Of a stretch of 64,000 nt of DNA, positions 7,713 to 17,334 are shown in pieces (the stretch's first letter is position 1; each line of letters starts with the position of its first letter). This stretch comes from [Clostridium] celerecrescens 18A (GTDB lineage: Bacteria; Bacillota; Clostridia; Lachnospirales; Lachnospiraceae). The position numbers and the translations under genes were made by a program. The notes below the pieces were generated by a model. The model did no database searches. It was not told the DNA's origin and saw only the letters and a program-made list of their open reading frames with translations. The DNA is taken from contig NZ_PGET01000001.1 in assembly GCF_002797975.1 (NCBI RefSeq), forward strand, positions 2,914,001 through 2,978,000, written 5' to 3'.

Positions 7713-9038
7713 CTACAATGATGAACTAAAAGTCCTTTCACTAATCTTTATTTGTTCTACAAAGTCATTATAATTTGCGCAGTCACTCGGTATTTTTAAG
7801 CCATGCTTAGTAATACTAATGTCTTCTCTGGCTAATACATTCTTTTCGTATGTAGAACCCGAATTGAGCATCAAAAGAAAATCACCAGACTCCTTTGCAT
7901 CTGGATATAGGTAATATGCCTTCTTTGCATCGAATCTGAACATATATGCTAGCACCTGAAGATAATCCTTATTTCCTATATTATCTATTGGCTTATACTT
8001 AGCATCTGCAATGATTCTGTTTTCTGAATCTCTTCCGATAAAATCCGGATAGATCAAACCAATTCCACCAGCAAATAAGCGTTGAGCACCTGCTCCAGCT
8101 TTATTCATTGGATGATAGAAGATATCTCCAATAAGCGTATTAACATACTCTTCCCAAAGCCAAGCTCCATCAAAGAGAATGCCATATACTTTTCGATTAA
8201 CGAATCCAAACTGATGCTTCTGATTCTGTAAGATTAAAATACATAATCTTTGAAGATCTCTATACTCATGATAATATGCATGCCTAAGCGTTTTCTTTTT
8301 ATTTGCTTCAATAATTGATCTTATATCGGCAACATGATATTCCGGTGTCGAGTCTACTATCAGTTTAACCTCATCTTTTGCTGTATTAAGCAGCTTATAA
8401 CCATAAGGTTTGCACTTTATAAACTCGATTGTATGACGAATGAGCTCCATCAAATAATTATCAAATGAATATTCTCTCTGACTATAAGCTATATTCCCCA
8501 CAAACGGAATATTCTTTTTAATATGCCTTGCCACATCGATTGTTCCTCTTACATTCCCATCATTATATTCATTACGGATATAAGTCTTATATGCTCCTTT
8601 GCGCGCAGCACTCTTGAGGTAATGTGGGAAGAGGAATAACAGCAAGTTAAACATTCTGTCGTCCTGATTAGCATTAGTATTTAAGTTAATAAAGTTGGGA
8701 AAATCCAGCACTTTTTCTAATAGATACTGAAAGAAATAATCATTCTCACCCAAGCTAAATCTGGACTCGATTACGAGACGTTCATCACCTGAGCCAAGGA
8801 ATCCCATGACATTTCCAGAGCAATACATATCATTATAGCTTTGAAGAATCATCTGATCCTTTGTTATATCCTCTGCTTCTTTAATTATATCAGGAAATAC
8901 AAAAATGCCCTCTCGCTCAAGCTGTTCTAATGTTTTATCTGCAACTCGATCTACTACGGATTTAACTTCAAAGAACTCTTCTTTTAATTTATATTGATTA
9001 TCCTTAATTTTCAGTTGCTTCATCTGCATCACCTTCAC
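7713..9038 (-). CDS. mcrC: McrC-family 5-methylcytosine restriction nuclease subunit
   Basis: The 441-residue protein is the nuclease partner of McrB. The PD-(D/E)XK core is YPDFIGR (about residue 329) followed by IADAKYKPI (about 340). Upstream segments (RNEYNDGNVRGTIDVARHI, then QREYSFDNYLMELIRHTI) are typical of McrC. McrC binds the McrB hexamer, stimulates its GTPase and cuts DNA between distant modified sites. The start overlaps the 3' end of mcrB by 35 bp; ATGs at 9038, 9026 and 9020 are possible. Operon order is mcrB-mcrC-HNH gene. Confidence 0.9.
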   Translation of the reverse strand: MKVMQMKQLKIKDNQYKLKEEFFEVKSVVDRVADKTLEQLEREGIFVFPDIIKEAEDITKDQMILQSYNDMYCSGNVMGFLGSGDERLVIESRFSLGENDYFFQYLLEKVLDFPNFINLNTNANQDDRMFNLLLFLFPHYLKSAARKGAYKTYIRNEYNDGNVRGTIDVARHIKKNIPFVGNIAYSQREYSFDNYLMELIRHTIEFIKCKPYGYKLLNTAKDEVKLIVDSTPEYHVADIRSIIEANKKKTLRHAYYHEYRDLQRLCILILQNQKHQFGFVNRKVYGILFDGAWLWEEYVNTLIGDIFYHPMNKAGAGAQRLFAGGIGLIYPDFIGRDSENRIIADAKYKPIDNIGNKDYLQVLAYMFRFDAKKAYYLYPDAKESGDFLLMLNSGSTYEKNVLAREDISITKHGLKIPSDCANYNDFVEQIKISERTFSSSL

Positions 9039-11082
9039 CTAAAGCTTGATATCCATATGCTCTGGCAAATCTCTTCATGATGCCCTCTTCGTCGTATAAT
9101 CCACGAACATAATCTTGTAATAACGGATGCAGGTAGTCAGTCCAAAGATCATCAAAGCTTAATGTCTTTAATTTAAGGAAATATGAAGCACCAATCTGAT
9201 AGTTCTCATTCAAGTCATCTACCTTAAGAATCTCTGCATTCAGCTTATCCATTCTATTAACAGCATCATTCTTAAGTTCTTCATTCTCTAATGATTCCAG
9301 CATGTCCTGCGTATCATCTGCTTTGATTTCAATAAATCTAAATCTTCTACGCATTGCGAAGTCAAAGCTATCCACAGATCTATCAATATCGTTCATTGTT
9401 CCAATAATATATACATTCTCTGGGATATAGAACTTCTCATCAGGATTTGCATGCATATTTGAATACTGTGTAGCAACCTCACCTGATTTACCACGATAAC
9501 CAGGATCGATTGAGAAGAATAATTCTCCAAAAATCTTTGAAATCTCACCACGGTTAATCTCATCGATAATGAAGATATATTTTTTCAACTCTTCCGGTGC
9601 AACAGAAGCTTTTATCCCATCTGATCCAGCCTCTTTAATTGCCTTAAAAAGTGCAAAGTCATATGAATAAGACTGAGTTGCAAACTGCTTTCCAAAAAAG
9701 TTTGTGATATCACTGACCTTATTAAACTCCATGCCTGATTCTAGCATCTTACGAACTTCAGCAATATTCAAACTAAGCTTGTCAGCTGTTTCATTACCTG
9801 GAATTGAAATGTAAATATGTTTATCATCTACATTTGTAATAGAGAACTTACTTCCCTTAATTGTCTGATACTCATTGTCTCCATATTCAATATTGGCAAA
9901 GAAATTAGCCATAATGGTTTTTGCAGAAACCTCTTGTTCTCTGATTTCTTTTGACTTCTGAGAATCCTCAAAGTTGCTTCTTGCTTTATCAACAAAGCTC
10001 TTAAAGATACCATCTTGTAATTCAAATCCCATGCTTCCATCTTCATTCATCTTTGGACGAAGACCTTCCACAAAATCCGAATAGTCATAGCTTGGATGAA
10101 ATTGAACAAATTCAACCTGTCTTCTCTGTTCGTCAGTTAAATCAGCATACTGATTGGTGTACCCATTACTAATAATATCTGCAGCAATTTGCTTGGCAAG
10201 ATAAGACTTTCCTGTACCAGGAGCTCCTCTGAAGATGATATTCTTCGATTCTAATAACAGTTTAGAATAAGGATTCTTACACTCTTGTGAAGATTTTTTC
10301 TCTTCTGCTTCTACAGCCTTTGCTACAGTATTTTCAGTCTTGGTCTTATCTCTATAAACCAAAATGAACTTATCTCCTGTATTTCCGAATCGTTTTAAGC
10401 ACTCCTGAACAAAGATAAGTGTTGAAAATACATTCCAAGAGTAGATAATAAACTTAGGACCATTTTCTCTCCAGTATGTTAAAAACTCCATAGAATTTTT
10501 GTACTGTTTATACGCTTCTTCACTTGGGAATATTCCACGAACATAATCCTGGTTAGGATTATACTTACATACAGGGAACTCCTTTTTATCTAAATCAGAC
10601 AAAGACACAATCTGCTTTTCATAAATCTGGAAAGCCAATCTTGGTAAAGACTGATTTGATATTCTATTTTCACTTTTATTTCTTTTTCTTCGAATAGTCT
10701 CTTTATTTGCGGATATAAAATAAGCATCTATTGGCTCATAGTTATCTCCCAAGCCAAGATCATCAATAATAAATCTATTATCTGTTGAAACAATAGACTC
10801 AGCTGTGATCGTAAGCTCAAACTTCTCCTGTTTAATTTCAATTTTATATCCACGTGCCTCAAAGTATCCCTTTGCTTCAACTGCATTATATCCGTCAGTT
10901 GCTATTTCTACTCCGTTTTCAATATGATCTGCCACTGCAATTACATATTTTGGAGGATACTTTTTTCCGTCTTCTGTTACGAACACATACTGTGTACTTT
11001 TATTTTTGTCAGGTACACCATTCTCATCAATGAACTTAAGTGCCTCAATTATATTTTTCTCATCAAATTTTGGAATAGCCAT
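9004..11082 (-). CDS. mcrB: McrB-family AAA+ GTPase with unusual N-terminal sensor region
   Basis: 692 residues. The C-terminal AAA+ module has Walker A GAPGTGKSYLAK (about 285), Walker B FIIDEINRGEISK (about 510) and the McrB-type sensor GTMNDIDRSVDSFD then MRRRF (about 555-575), the signature of the GTP-specific McrB motor. Residues 1-85 resemble the small N-terminal head domain of ScoMcrA-like proteins. Residues about 90-245 (including PRLAFQIYEKQIVSL and FIIYSWNVFSTLIFVQECL) are not a domain I recognise; they occupy the position of the modified-DNA reader. With McrC it would restrict DNA carrying modified bases. The start ATG at 11082 is preceded by AAAGGAGG. Confidence 0.9.
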   Translation of the reverse strand: MAIPKFDEKNIIEALKFIDENGVPDKNKSTQYVFVTEDGKKYPPKYVIAVADHIENGVEIATDGYNAVEAKGYFEARGYKIEIKQEKFELTITAESIVSTDNRFIIDDLGLGDNYEPIDAYFISANKETIRRKRNKSENRISNQSLPRLAFQIYEKQIVSLSDLDKKEFPVCKYNPNQDYVRGIFPSEEAYKQYKNSMEFLTYWRENGPKFIIYSWNVFSTLIFVQECLKRFGNTGDKFILVYRDKTKTENTVAKAVEAEEKKSSQECKNPYSKLLLESKNIIFRGAPGTGKSYLAKQIAADIISNGYTNQYADLTDEQRRQVEFVQFHPSYDYSDFVEGLRPKMNEDGSMGFELQDGIFKSFVDKARSNFEDSQKSKEIREQEVSAKTIMANFFANIEYGDNEYQTIKGSKFSITNVDDKHIYISIPGNETADKLSLNIAEVRKMLESGMEFNKVSDITNFFGKQFATQSYSYDFALFKAIKEAGSDGIKASVAPEELKKYIFIIDEINRGEISKIFGELFFSIDPGYRGKSGEVATQYSNMHANPDEKFYIPENVYIIGTMNDIDRSVDSFDFAMRRRFRFIEIKADDTQDMLESLENEELKNDAVNRMDKLNAEILKVDDLNENYQIGASYFLKLKTLSFDDLWTDYLHPLLQDYVRGLYDEEGIMKRFARAYGYQALGEGDADEATEN

Positions 11083-11338
11083 TGTTTTTCCTCCTTTACA
11101 TTTATTACCAGCTTCTATTCTATTTGTTTTTATGTCCCATTATCCATTATCTATCCTCCGATTAGACAACAATATACCTATTTTTGATTATATTCGTCTT
11201 AGCGAATACTTTCAATAAAAATAAAATGCGTCCTAGATATTTAATATATTTAATATCGATATTTAATCTAAGACACTAGTTTTATAACCTACTCTAATTT
11301 AACTCCTGCAGGAACTGCATCGTTAAGCATAACAAGGT
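11083..11338. other. upstream region of mcrB
   Basis: AT-rich and presumably holding the mcrB promoter. An imperfect inverted repeat around 11235-11270 (TAGATATTTAATAT against ATATTTAATCTA) may be an operator or the terminator of the next gene. A minus-strand scrap ending GEERLNLVMLNDAVPAGV just before a TAG at about 11290 looks like the tail of a lost gene. Confidence 0.4.
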
Positions 11339-11653
11339 TTAATCTTTCCTCGCCATTGCAATGCTAAGCTCTAATAAACCAACAAATCCAGCGGTAATCA
11401 CCTTCAAAAAGATTCTTACCACAGTAGCTCCAACCTTATCACACAAAGCCCAAAGCAGACCTGCATACATTATCGTGCTTGCAATGTTTACTGCAAAAGG
11501 AACATAAGGAATCAATGTTAATGCCATATACGCAATAACAAAAACAATTCCCACACCGATTTTAATACCTCCAGAGAACTTATCCATAAACTGACCTGTA
11601 ATAACAGCAGCATAGATAATAACTGGTATTAAATTGATAAAGGCCACCTTCAT
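11339..11653 (-). CDS. small integral membrane protein
   Basis: 104 residues with three or four hydrophobic helices (IPVIIYAAVITGQF, GVGIVFVIAYMALTLI, PFAVNIASTIMYAGLLWAL, FLKVITAGFVGLLELSI). No family is recognised. The ATG at 11653 overlaps the TGA of the truncated upstream frame (ATGA), which suggests translational coupling to a gene now mostly lost. A different frame continues past its stop with protein-like sequence, so the C-terminus may also be altered. Confidence 0.6.
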   Translation of the reverse strand: MKVAFINLIPVIIYAAVITGQFMDKFSGGIKIGVGIVFVIAYMALTLIPYVPFAVNIASTIMYAGLLWALCDKVGATVVRIFLKVITAGFVGLLELSIAMARKD

Positions 11654-11754
11654 ATTTGCTTTAAAAACGGCTGTGGTTTACCGGGAAACAAAGCATTAAT
11701 AATATCCTTCGCTGTTACCTTGCGCTTTTCCTTTTTGCAAAATTCTAAGATCTC
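11650..11754 (-). pseudogene. truncated gene tail upstream of the membrane protein
   Basis: A 34-codon open stretch (EILEFCKKEKRKVTAKDII, then ALFPGKPQPFLKQI) ends in a TGA overlapping the next start. It follows an in-frame stop and has no start codon. It reads as the conserved end of a larger gene that was deleted. Confidence 0.5.
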
Positions 11755-11784
11755 TTATTTGCGTCAAATATATATTCTACTTAT

Positions 11785-12417
11785 TTACGAATTTATTTTG
11801 TAAACCTCAGCTAAAATCTGTTTTTCTGTATTTGTTCTATTTTTTCTATCTGTAGCAGTTGGTGCCGGATTCCAAATCAGAGCCTTATTCTTAACTGCAT
11901 ATGACACTTCTGCAAAATTAATTTTATCATATCCATTATCATTACCATCTTGGTGATTATCTACATTAATTTCAATCCACCAGAATTCATTAAACAATTT
12001 GTTCATGTATCGATATTTATAGCAAATCTTATCCGTATAACTCTTTGATTTATATATTACTACATCCTTATGAAGAACAGATCTTTTATCCACATCACAA
12101 GAAGGTTCATACATCAACTTCACAATTCCACAGATCTCTTCTAAAATATCATCGCTACTCCCAACTTCAATACAAACCCAATCATCAGCTCCGATATAAC
12201 CATAAAAAGCCCATAAATGTTTTTGATCTTCATCAACATAATCAAATAATTTATGTTTTCTTATTGTTTTCTGAATGCTTTTTATTTGATTCCTATCAGT
12301 AATACTCCCAAATCGACAAATCTCAGCGTAACTCTGTTTACTGTCTTTCAATAGCTTACCTACATTAATTGTAGAACATATTTTTTTAACTTCACTAAGT
12401 GTAATTGATTCACTCAC
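11785..12417 (-). CDS. unrecognised 210-residue protein, second gene of a two-gene pair
   Basis: No family recognised. It is soluble with a mixed predicted fold. The N-terminal 80 residues (EVKKICSTINVGKLL, ITDRNQIKSIQKTIRKHK) are helical and may bind nucleic acid. The central region has aromatic-rich strands (HLWAFYGYIGADDWVCIEVG, FNEFWWIEINVD). It starts with GTG at 12417 directly after the TAA of the preceding gene (TAAGTG), so the pair is translationally coupled. Its place between McrBC and a restriction-modification system suggests a defence role; that is inference only. Confidence 0.7.
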   Translation of the reverse strand: MSESITLSEVKKICSTINVGKLLKDSKQSYAEICRFGSITDRNQIKSIQKTIRKHKLFDYVDEDQKHLWAFYGYIGADDWVCIEVGSSDDILEEICGIVKLMYEPSCDVDKRSVLHKDVVIYKSKSYTDKICYKYRYMNKLFNEFWWIEINVDNHQDGNDNGYDKINFAEVSYAVKNKALIWNPAPTATDRKNRTNTEKQILAEVYKINS

Positions 12418-12936
12418 TTAAAACGCCTCAATTCTTATGTATTTTATGCTTCCATATTTTTCAGTAAAAGCTACTATTCTATCTTGTGAATCTTCTCTTG
12501 AATAGAAATATATGTATCTTTTAACGTCATCATTTAACTGCATCAGCTTCTTAGAATCCTTTTTTATTTTTTGGTTATTGAAGGCTGTTACTGTTGCAAA
12601 ACACTCTGCAACAACTTTCTTGTCTGTAGATACAATATCAAAGCCAGTTAATGCACCCATATTAAGCTCAAAGGCTTTGTCCTCGTATCTACTCATAAGA
12701 TCTTCAACAGCCTTTAGTACCACAAGATCTGAATACGCCTGGTTAAGCATTTCAATAAAGTTAATTGGCTCACCACTTAATGGATCAAAAGATGTTTTAT
12801 CAAATTTAAGATTTGCAAGGGCATCTTTTGCTTCATTTTCAGCAAGAATAGCTACAATTTGATCCTTTGTTTTTTTAATGTTTGATTCAATAATTTCAAT
12901 TAATTTTCTTGCTTGATGTTTATCTGAAAGAATCAT
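12418..12936 (-). CDS. unrecognised 172-residue protein with nuclease-like motif, first gene of the pair
   Basis: No family recognised. The first half is helical. Residues about 95-125 read GFDIVSTDKKVVAECFATV followed by NNQKIKKDSKKL, a pattern compatible with the D...(D/E)x(K/C) strand-turn-strand of PD-(D/E)XK nucleases. The usual Lys is not obvious, since Cys-Phe follows the Glu. The ATG at 12936 has AAGGA upstream. It is coupled directly to the 210-residue gene downstream. An unusual restriction endonuclease pair or a toxin-antitoxin module are alternatives. Confidence 0.7.
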   Translation of the reverse strand: MILSDKHQARKLIEIIESNIKKTKDQIVAILAENEAKDALANLKFDKTSFDPLSGEPINFIEMLNQAYSDLVVLKAVEDLMSRYEDKAFELNMGALTGFDIVSTDKKVVAECFATVTAFNNQKIKKDSKKLMQLNDDVKRYIYFYSREDSQDRIVAFTEKYGSIKYIRIEAF

Positions 12937-13492
12937 ATTTTATTTCCTTTTTTATGTCCATGTTGTCCAATGTTTCATATGATAATCAATGTTTATAAGT
13001 TTTCCATTTCTGACAATTGCAGTTTTAATTTAATGTTGATTTTCAAGAATTTTTTCTCTTTTTACCACCAGCAATATATTATAAAAGGGCCAGGGATCTA
13101 GGTCTCCATTTGTGTTTAAAACGTCGACAAATTTACCTTTTCTTTAGCTTTTTTCAATCATATCAATTAGCTGATATTGAATGCTGCGTTCTAAAATATC
13201 TCTCTAACTTCTTTGTTTCATTACATTTTTTTAGTTCCAAAAACTTGTATATCTATCAAAGATTCCCTTTTCTTTGTATACCATTCCGACCACCCAACCC
13301 ATCTGCCCGACTCCCAGGAGGGTAGAGATAACATTAATCAAAGACTATATAATAGTTTTTGTATATTCTTCAAACAACAAATTAATTTGTTCAATCGCAC
13401 GATAAAGTTCATTATCAATTGCACCATTGACATATTTGCTGCAAGCTTCCGGTTTTTCGACTAATACCCATTAGGCAATCCTTTCAGGATAA
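12937..13492. other. 550-bp non-coding or decayed region
   Basis: AT-rich; only short frames without ribosome binding sites. It separates the two-gene unit from the IS256 relic and probably holds the promoter of 12418-12936 and the deleted 3' half of the insertion sequence. Nothing else is supported. Confidence 0.4.
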
Positions 13493-14055
13493 TTATACAA
13501 AGAATGTTCTCCAGCTTTCACGGTCTTCCTTCATGCCTTCGGCCGCGCCAATAATTTCACGACATCCATCCTCGTTGACTCCAATGGCAACAAGGATAGA
13601 GACGTTTTGTATTTCGCCGTCCCAGCTACGCTTTAAGTAAACACCATCTATAAAGACATACGGATAAGAACCGGTAAGTTTGCGGCTTCTCCACGTTTCA
13701 ATATGTTCATAGGCCTTTTTATTTAGATTGCTTATAGTTCCAGGTGAAATCTTGGTTCCCCATAACGCCTCGGTAATGTCTTCAACGCGGCGGACAGAAA
13801 CACCCGCGGGGTACATTTCAATGAGGGCTTCTTCCACAGAGCATTCTCTGCGGCAATATCGCTCAATAATGGCAGTTTCAAACGGAACGCCTTTTAACTT
13901 TGGCATCTTCAATTTGACCTCACCGGCAGTGGTTGAAATTTCTGCTGTTATGTCCGGAACGATACCCTTTGTGATCACCGGAAGGTTCGTATTTTTCAGC
14001 ATTAACGAGTTCATCTGCTTCATGATCCAGCAAGGCGTTGAGAGTATTTGGTTGT
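13493..14055 (-). pseudogene. IS256-family (mutator) transposase fragment
   Basis: The N-terminal half of an IS256-type transposase is recognisable: LLDHEADELVNAEKYE in one frame, then after a frameshift near 13945 TTAGEVKLKMPKLKGVPFE, VRRVEDITEALWGTKISPG and the first catalytic Asp in YPYVFIDGVYLKRSW. It ends at DRESWRTFFV, where an active protein would continue for about 200 residues including the second Asp and the Glu. Frameshifted and truncated, so inactive. Confidence 0.9.
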
Positions 14056-14089
14056 GGTGACTTAATTTTACCAAACGACTATAGACCAT

Positions 14090-14251
14090 GTCTATTTTTA
14101 TTAAAAAAAATTTGCGAAATTAATTATACGTCATCGTAATACCCAGTATTTAATGACGCAAGCATTATTAACCTGGGCAATGGTTACCGCCCTTAACTTG
14201 TTGAAGGCTCTGCCTCTCAACTCCGTCAAAGGTTGCACCTCTGCACACAAA
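14090..14251. other. short gene-free stretch beside IS256 relic
   Basis: Contains a minus-strand open scrap (LTELRGRAFNKLRAVTIA, then NNACVIKYWVLR) with no start. It is probably a remnant from a repeat or insertion sequence. Confidence 0.3.
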
Positions 14252-14282
14252 AAAATAACCAGAATATTACTCTGGTTATTTT
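14252..14282 (-). terminator. Rho-independent terminator after the restriction endonuclease gene
   Basis: Perfect 12-bp arms AAAATAACCAGA / TCTGGTTATTTT around a 7-nt loop, flanked by A/T runs, 8 bp after the stop at 14290. Confidence 0.85.
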
Positions 14283-14289
14283 ACACTCA

Positions 14290-15450
14290 CTATCTTTCAG
14301 CACATATTTTATTCCACGCACTCTTATGCTCATAATTAACATCTTCATCAATAGACAATAAATCCGTATATGAATTTATAAACTCATTTGTTGATTCTAG
14401 TAAACGTAAATAATATTTTAATGTACCATAAACACCATTTACTATTATTTCGCATCCATTTGTTTTCATAAAATCATCTTTCATTCTCTGTATTTCATCT
14501 ATATCGCTAGGTAATGTCTCTGCCGTAGATAAAATAAAATACCTTTCAACTGATTCTGCTCTAACTTTTTGCATTGTTTCACTTACATGTGACTTATTAA
14601 TTGGAATTTCAAATTTTATTTCTACAGCTTCAATCGGTCTCCCATCTTTCCAGATATCAATGTCACCTACAGTACCACTTTTTCTATTTGCAGTCTTCAT
14701 TCTCTCCAACGGTTTTAACTCAAAATCAGAATATCTTCCAACGTCCTTCATTAGACATTGGTACATTGCATACAATGCAACTTGAGGGAGTCTAGGAGCA
14801 TTTTTCTGATAAGGACTCTTAAAATGTTCATGCAATAATTGCATCACTTGGTCTATGCTTAAGTTTTTTGGCTTCGTTAGTGGTATTTTCCCTTTGTTCC
14901 TCTCCTCAATCATTTTCTCTAAAATTAAGATAACAATTTTTTCTAAACGTTCATTACTGTCTGCATTCTGTATTAGATTAGCAGTTATGATTAAATCAGG
15001 TCCTGCTTTTTTGGGAACTGTTTTAAGAACTGAATCCGGCAAAAATGGACCAGCAAATGACAATGTCTGACTAAGCCAATGCGACTCTACATTATATGGT
15101 AATCCGTGTTCAAGTAAAAAAGGAACTGTTACTTTTGTATCTACCCCCCTTGCTGAAAAGCCGTTTTCATATTCGGACTTATGATTTCTAATATCCTGCT
15201 CTGGATGAAGAATTTTATAGATTGCAAGCGTAAGTGCCGCTCCTCTTGATGCATGTTTTATGTTTGCTAACTCAATAATTGTTTTTGCATCCTCATCACC
15301 AATATAGGTTATTAAGTCTGTCTGATTATCTTTTTTAAATTCATTCTCAGCTTCATCATAACATTTTGAAAGAATATTATTTAGCAACTCTTTCTCTTGT
15401 TGTTCCGAAACGTCTGAAGCAATTTCTTTCTTTTCTGAATTGTCACACAT
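14290..15450 (-). CDS. type II restriction endonuclease, SacI-like family
   Basis: 386 residues. A PD-(D/E)XK core is visible as GDIDIWKDG (about 265-273) and AVEIKFEIPI (about 278-287). Sequence blocks such as HASRGAALTLAIYKIL, SEYENGFSARGVDTKVTVPF and NAPRLPQVALYAMY recall the SacI family of type II enzymes; this match is from memory and the recognition sequence is not predicted. It starts 3 bp after the methyltransferase stop, so endonuclease and methylase share one transcript, with the controller first. It cuts unmethylated incoming DNA at sites the partner methylase protects. Confidence 0.75.
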   Translation of the reverse strand: MCDNSEKKEIASDVSEQQEKELLNNILSKCYDEAENEFKKDNQTDLITYIGDEDAKTIIELANIKHASRGAALTLAIYKILHPEQDIRNHKSEYENGFSARGVDTKVTVPFLLEHGLPYNVESHWLSQTLSFAGPFLPDSVLKTVPKKAGPDLIITANLIQNADSNERLEKIVILILEKMIEERNKGKIPLTKPKNLSIDQVMQLLHEHFKSPYQKNAPRLPQVALYAMYQCLMKDVGRYSDFELKPLERMKTANRKSGTVGDIDIWKDGRPIEAVEIKFEIPINKSHVSETMQKVRAESVERYFILSTAETLPSDIDEIQRMKDDFMKTNGCEIIVNGVYGTLKYYLRLLESTNEFINSYTDLLSIDEDVNYEHKSAWNKICAER

Positions 15451-15453
15451 AGT

Positions 15454-17319
15454 TTATGCCTCCCTCACACTTTTTTTATTAAATAAAACTCTTTCTGATA
15501 ACATTGGAAATGGATAAGTACAAATAATTTCATCTGTTCGTATTGTAGGATGTGTTTTTGCGGTTCGTACATCAAAACGTAGATTTCTCATTTTCTCAAC
15601 AAATTTGTCTATATCTTCGATTGATAATCCCATTTTTTCCGATACATCTGCTCTTGATATATATAAACCACAGTTATCCGAGTCGCCGAAAAAATTAATT
15701 TCTTTTATTAATGTTTCATTATCTGGTATCTCTTGGAATAATGTAGAAACTTTAACTGTATCTCCACGATTTGCATAATGACCATAAATATCAATTAATG
15801 AATAGAACTGACTCATGTCTACTAACTCTTTTTGAATTACATCCCACACATCAAATATATTACATATATCTCCTATTTTAAATGTCAATTGAAGAGTATC
15901 AACTTTTAACAAGTATTTACGAAGACCTCTAATACATATTGTTCCCTTTAGTAAATTTTTACCATTACACATTGTCATATCAATATCAATATTCTCGTTT
16001 TGGCATTTTGATTGGATTTTATATACAGATTGATATTTTTCCGTCTGCTTTATACTTGGTTTCTTTTTTAGTGTCTCCTTCGCAAATTTTGATATATATC
16101 CAATATAATAACTATTATCGAAACCAAAGTACGCACCAATTATTTTATCAGCATTTATTGAACCAAATCTTTTAATTATTTCGTTTTCTGCAACTTGTTT
16201 ATAATAATTACTTGTTTCTCTTTGACGTTTTCTGAATGTTGATTTAAATCCAACATCTCGAGTCTTATATGTTAGATTATCAGTAGGACGCAGTAATTGT
16301 TCCCGAACTGATACTGCAATTACCTCAGCAAGCTTTGGTGGGACTGAATTACCAATCTGTGCTATGACTTGTGTATTTGTTCCTGTTAATTCATAATCAT
16401 CAGGAAAACTTTGAATCCTTTTTAATTCATGTATTGAAAAATGCCTATTATCCCAATGAAATGGTCCTGTAAATTTGCCTGGCTGTGCTTTTAATGTTCT
16501 ACTAGGTTTATTCCTATCTGCCTTATACAAAAAATCATGAAATTTGGATCTCCAAGCAAAATATGGTTCTGGATACCCCATTTCCTTTGTAAAAAAGGAA
16601 TAATTTAATCCTTCTGGTACAAGTGGTAAAAGATGACCGTACATGCCACCTAAATCCTCACTCCCACTTGCTTCGTCTTTTAGATCCTTTATTGCATCGA
16701 AAATTGAAACTAATTGTTTACCTGATGAAGAATCTGGTCCATTAGTTGGCTCTGGAAACGAATAATCTCCGTCAAGTCTTCCTACAAGAATCAATCTCTC
16801 TCTGTGTTGCGGAACTCCGTAATCGGCTGCATCTAAAATTTCTGCTTCTATTAAATACCCTATTTCAGAAAAAGAAGCTACTATCTCATTCCATGCTTCT
16901 CCATTATTTGCACCCTTTAATCCATAAACATTTTCAAACACAAATACTTTTGGCTTAAGAATCCTTAATACATTACAATAACTTTCAAATAACATTCCTC
17001 TTTCATCTTGCATTCCCGGAACGCCACCTGCTCTTCTCCCAGCTGCTGAAAAAGGTTGACATGGTGGTCCTCCAATAACACATTCAATTCCCATATTAAC
17101 AAATTCGTTTGCATCAAATTGTCTTATATCCTGACAATATATTTTTGCATTTGGATTAAAATATCTCTTCATATTTCGATTTGCAATCATAGTATCACAA
17201 TACTGTTTTTCTATCTCTACGCAACCAACAATATCATATCCCGCCTTATGAAAACCTATATCTAAGCCACCCGCACCTGAGAACAAACTCAATGTACGAA
17301 TTGTATGCTTGTCTTTCAT
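15454..17319 (-). CDS. DNA (cytosine-5)-methyltransferase of the restriction-modification system
   Basis: 621 residues. C5-methylase motifs in order: I (LSLFSGAGGLDIGF, residues 11-24), IV with the catalytic Cys (GGPPCQPFSAAGRR, about 82-95), VI (VFENVYG, about 123), VIII (QHRERLILVG, about 171) and X (IGNSVPPKLAEV, about 325). The enzyme part ends near residue 340. The remaining 280 residues are an unusual C-terminal extension, with a stretch (SRADVSEKMGLSIEDIDKFV) that may be winged-helix. The extension may aid target recognition or regulate transcription. It lies between the XRE controller (15 bp upstream) and the endonuclease. Confidence 0.92.
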   Translation of the reverse strand: MKDKHTIRTLSLFSGAGGLDIGFHKAGYDIVGCVEIEKQYCDTMIANRNMKRYFNPNAKIYCQDIRQFDANEFVNMGIECVIGGPPCQPFSAAGRRAGGVPGMQDERGMLFESYCNVLRILKPKVFVFENVYGLKGANNGEAWNEIVASFSEIGYLIEAEILDAADYGVPQHRERLILVGRLDGDYSFPEPTNGPDSSSGKQLVSIFDAIKDLKDEASGSEDLGGMYGHLLPLVPEGLNYSFFTKEMGYPEPYFAWRSKFHDFLYKADRNKPSRTLKAQPGKFTGPFHWDNRHFSIHELKRIQSFPDDYELTGTNTQVIAQIGNSVPPKLAEVIAVSVREQLLRPTDNLTYKTRDVGFKSTFRKRQRETSNYYKQVAENEIIKRFGSINADKIIGAYFGFDNSYYIGYISKFAKETLKKKPSIKQTEKYQSVYKIQSKCQNENIDIDMTMCNGKNLLKGTICIRGLRKYLLKVDTLQLTFKIGDICNIFDVWDVIQKELVDMSQFYSLIDIYGHYANRGDTVKVSTLFQEIPDNETLIKEINFFGDSDNCGLYISRADVSEKMGLSIEDIDKFVEKMRNLRFDVRTAKTHPTIRTDEIICTYPFPMLSERVLFNKKSVREA

Positions 17320-17334
17320 TCTCTTACCTCACAT

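Noticed and set aside
13110..13464. Open frames on the plus strand in the gap 12937-13492
   Set aside because: They lack ribosome binding sites and show low-complexity residue use without conserved-looking blocks.
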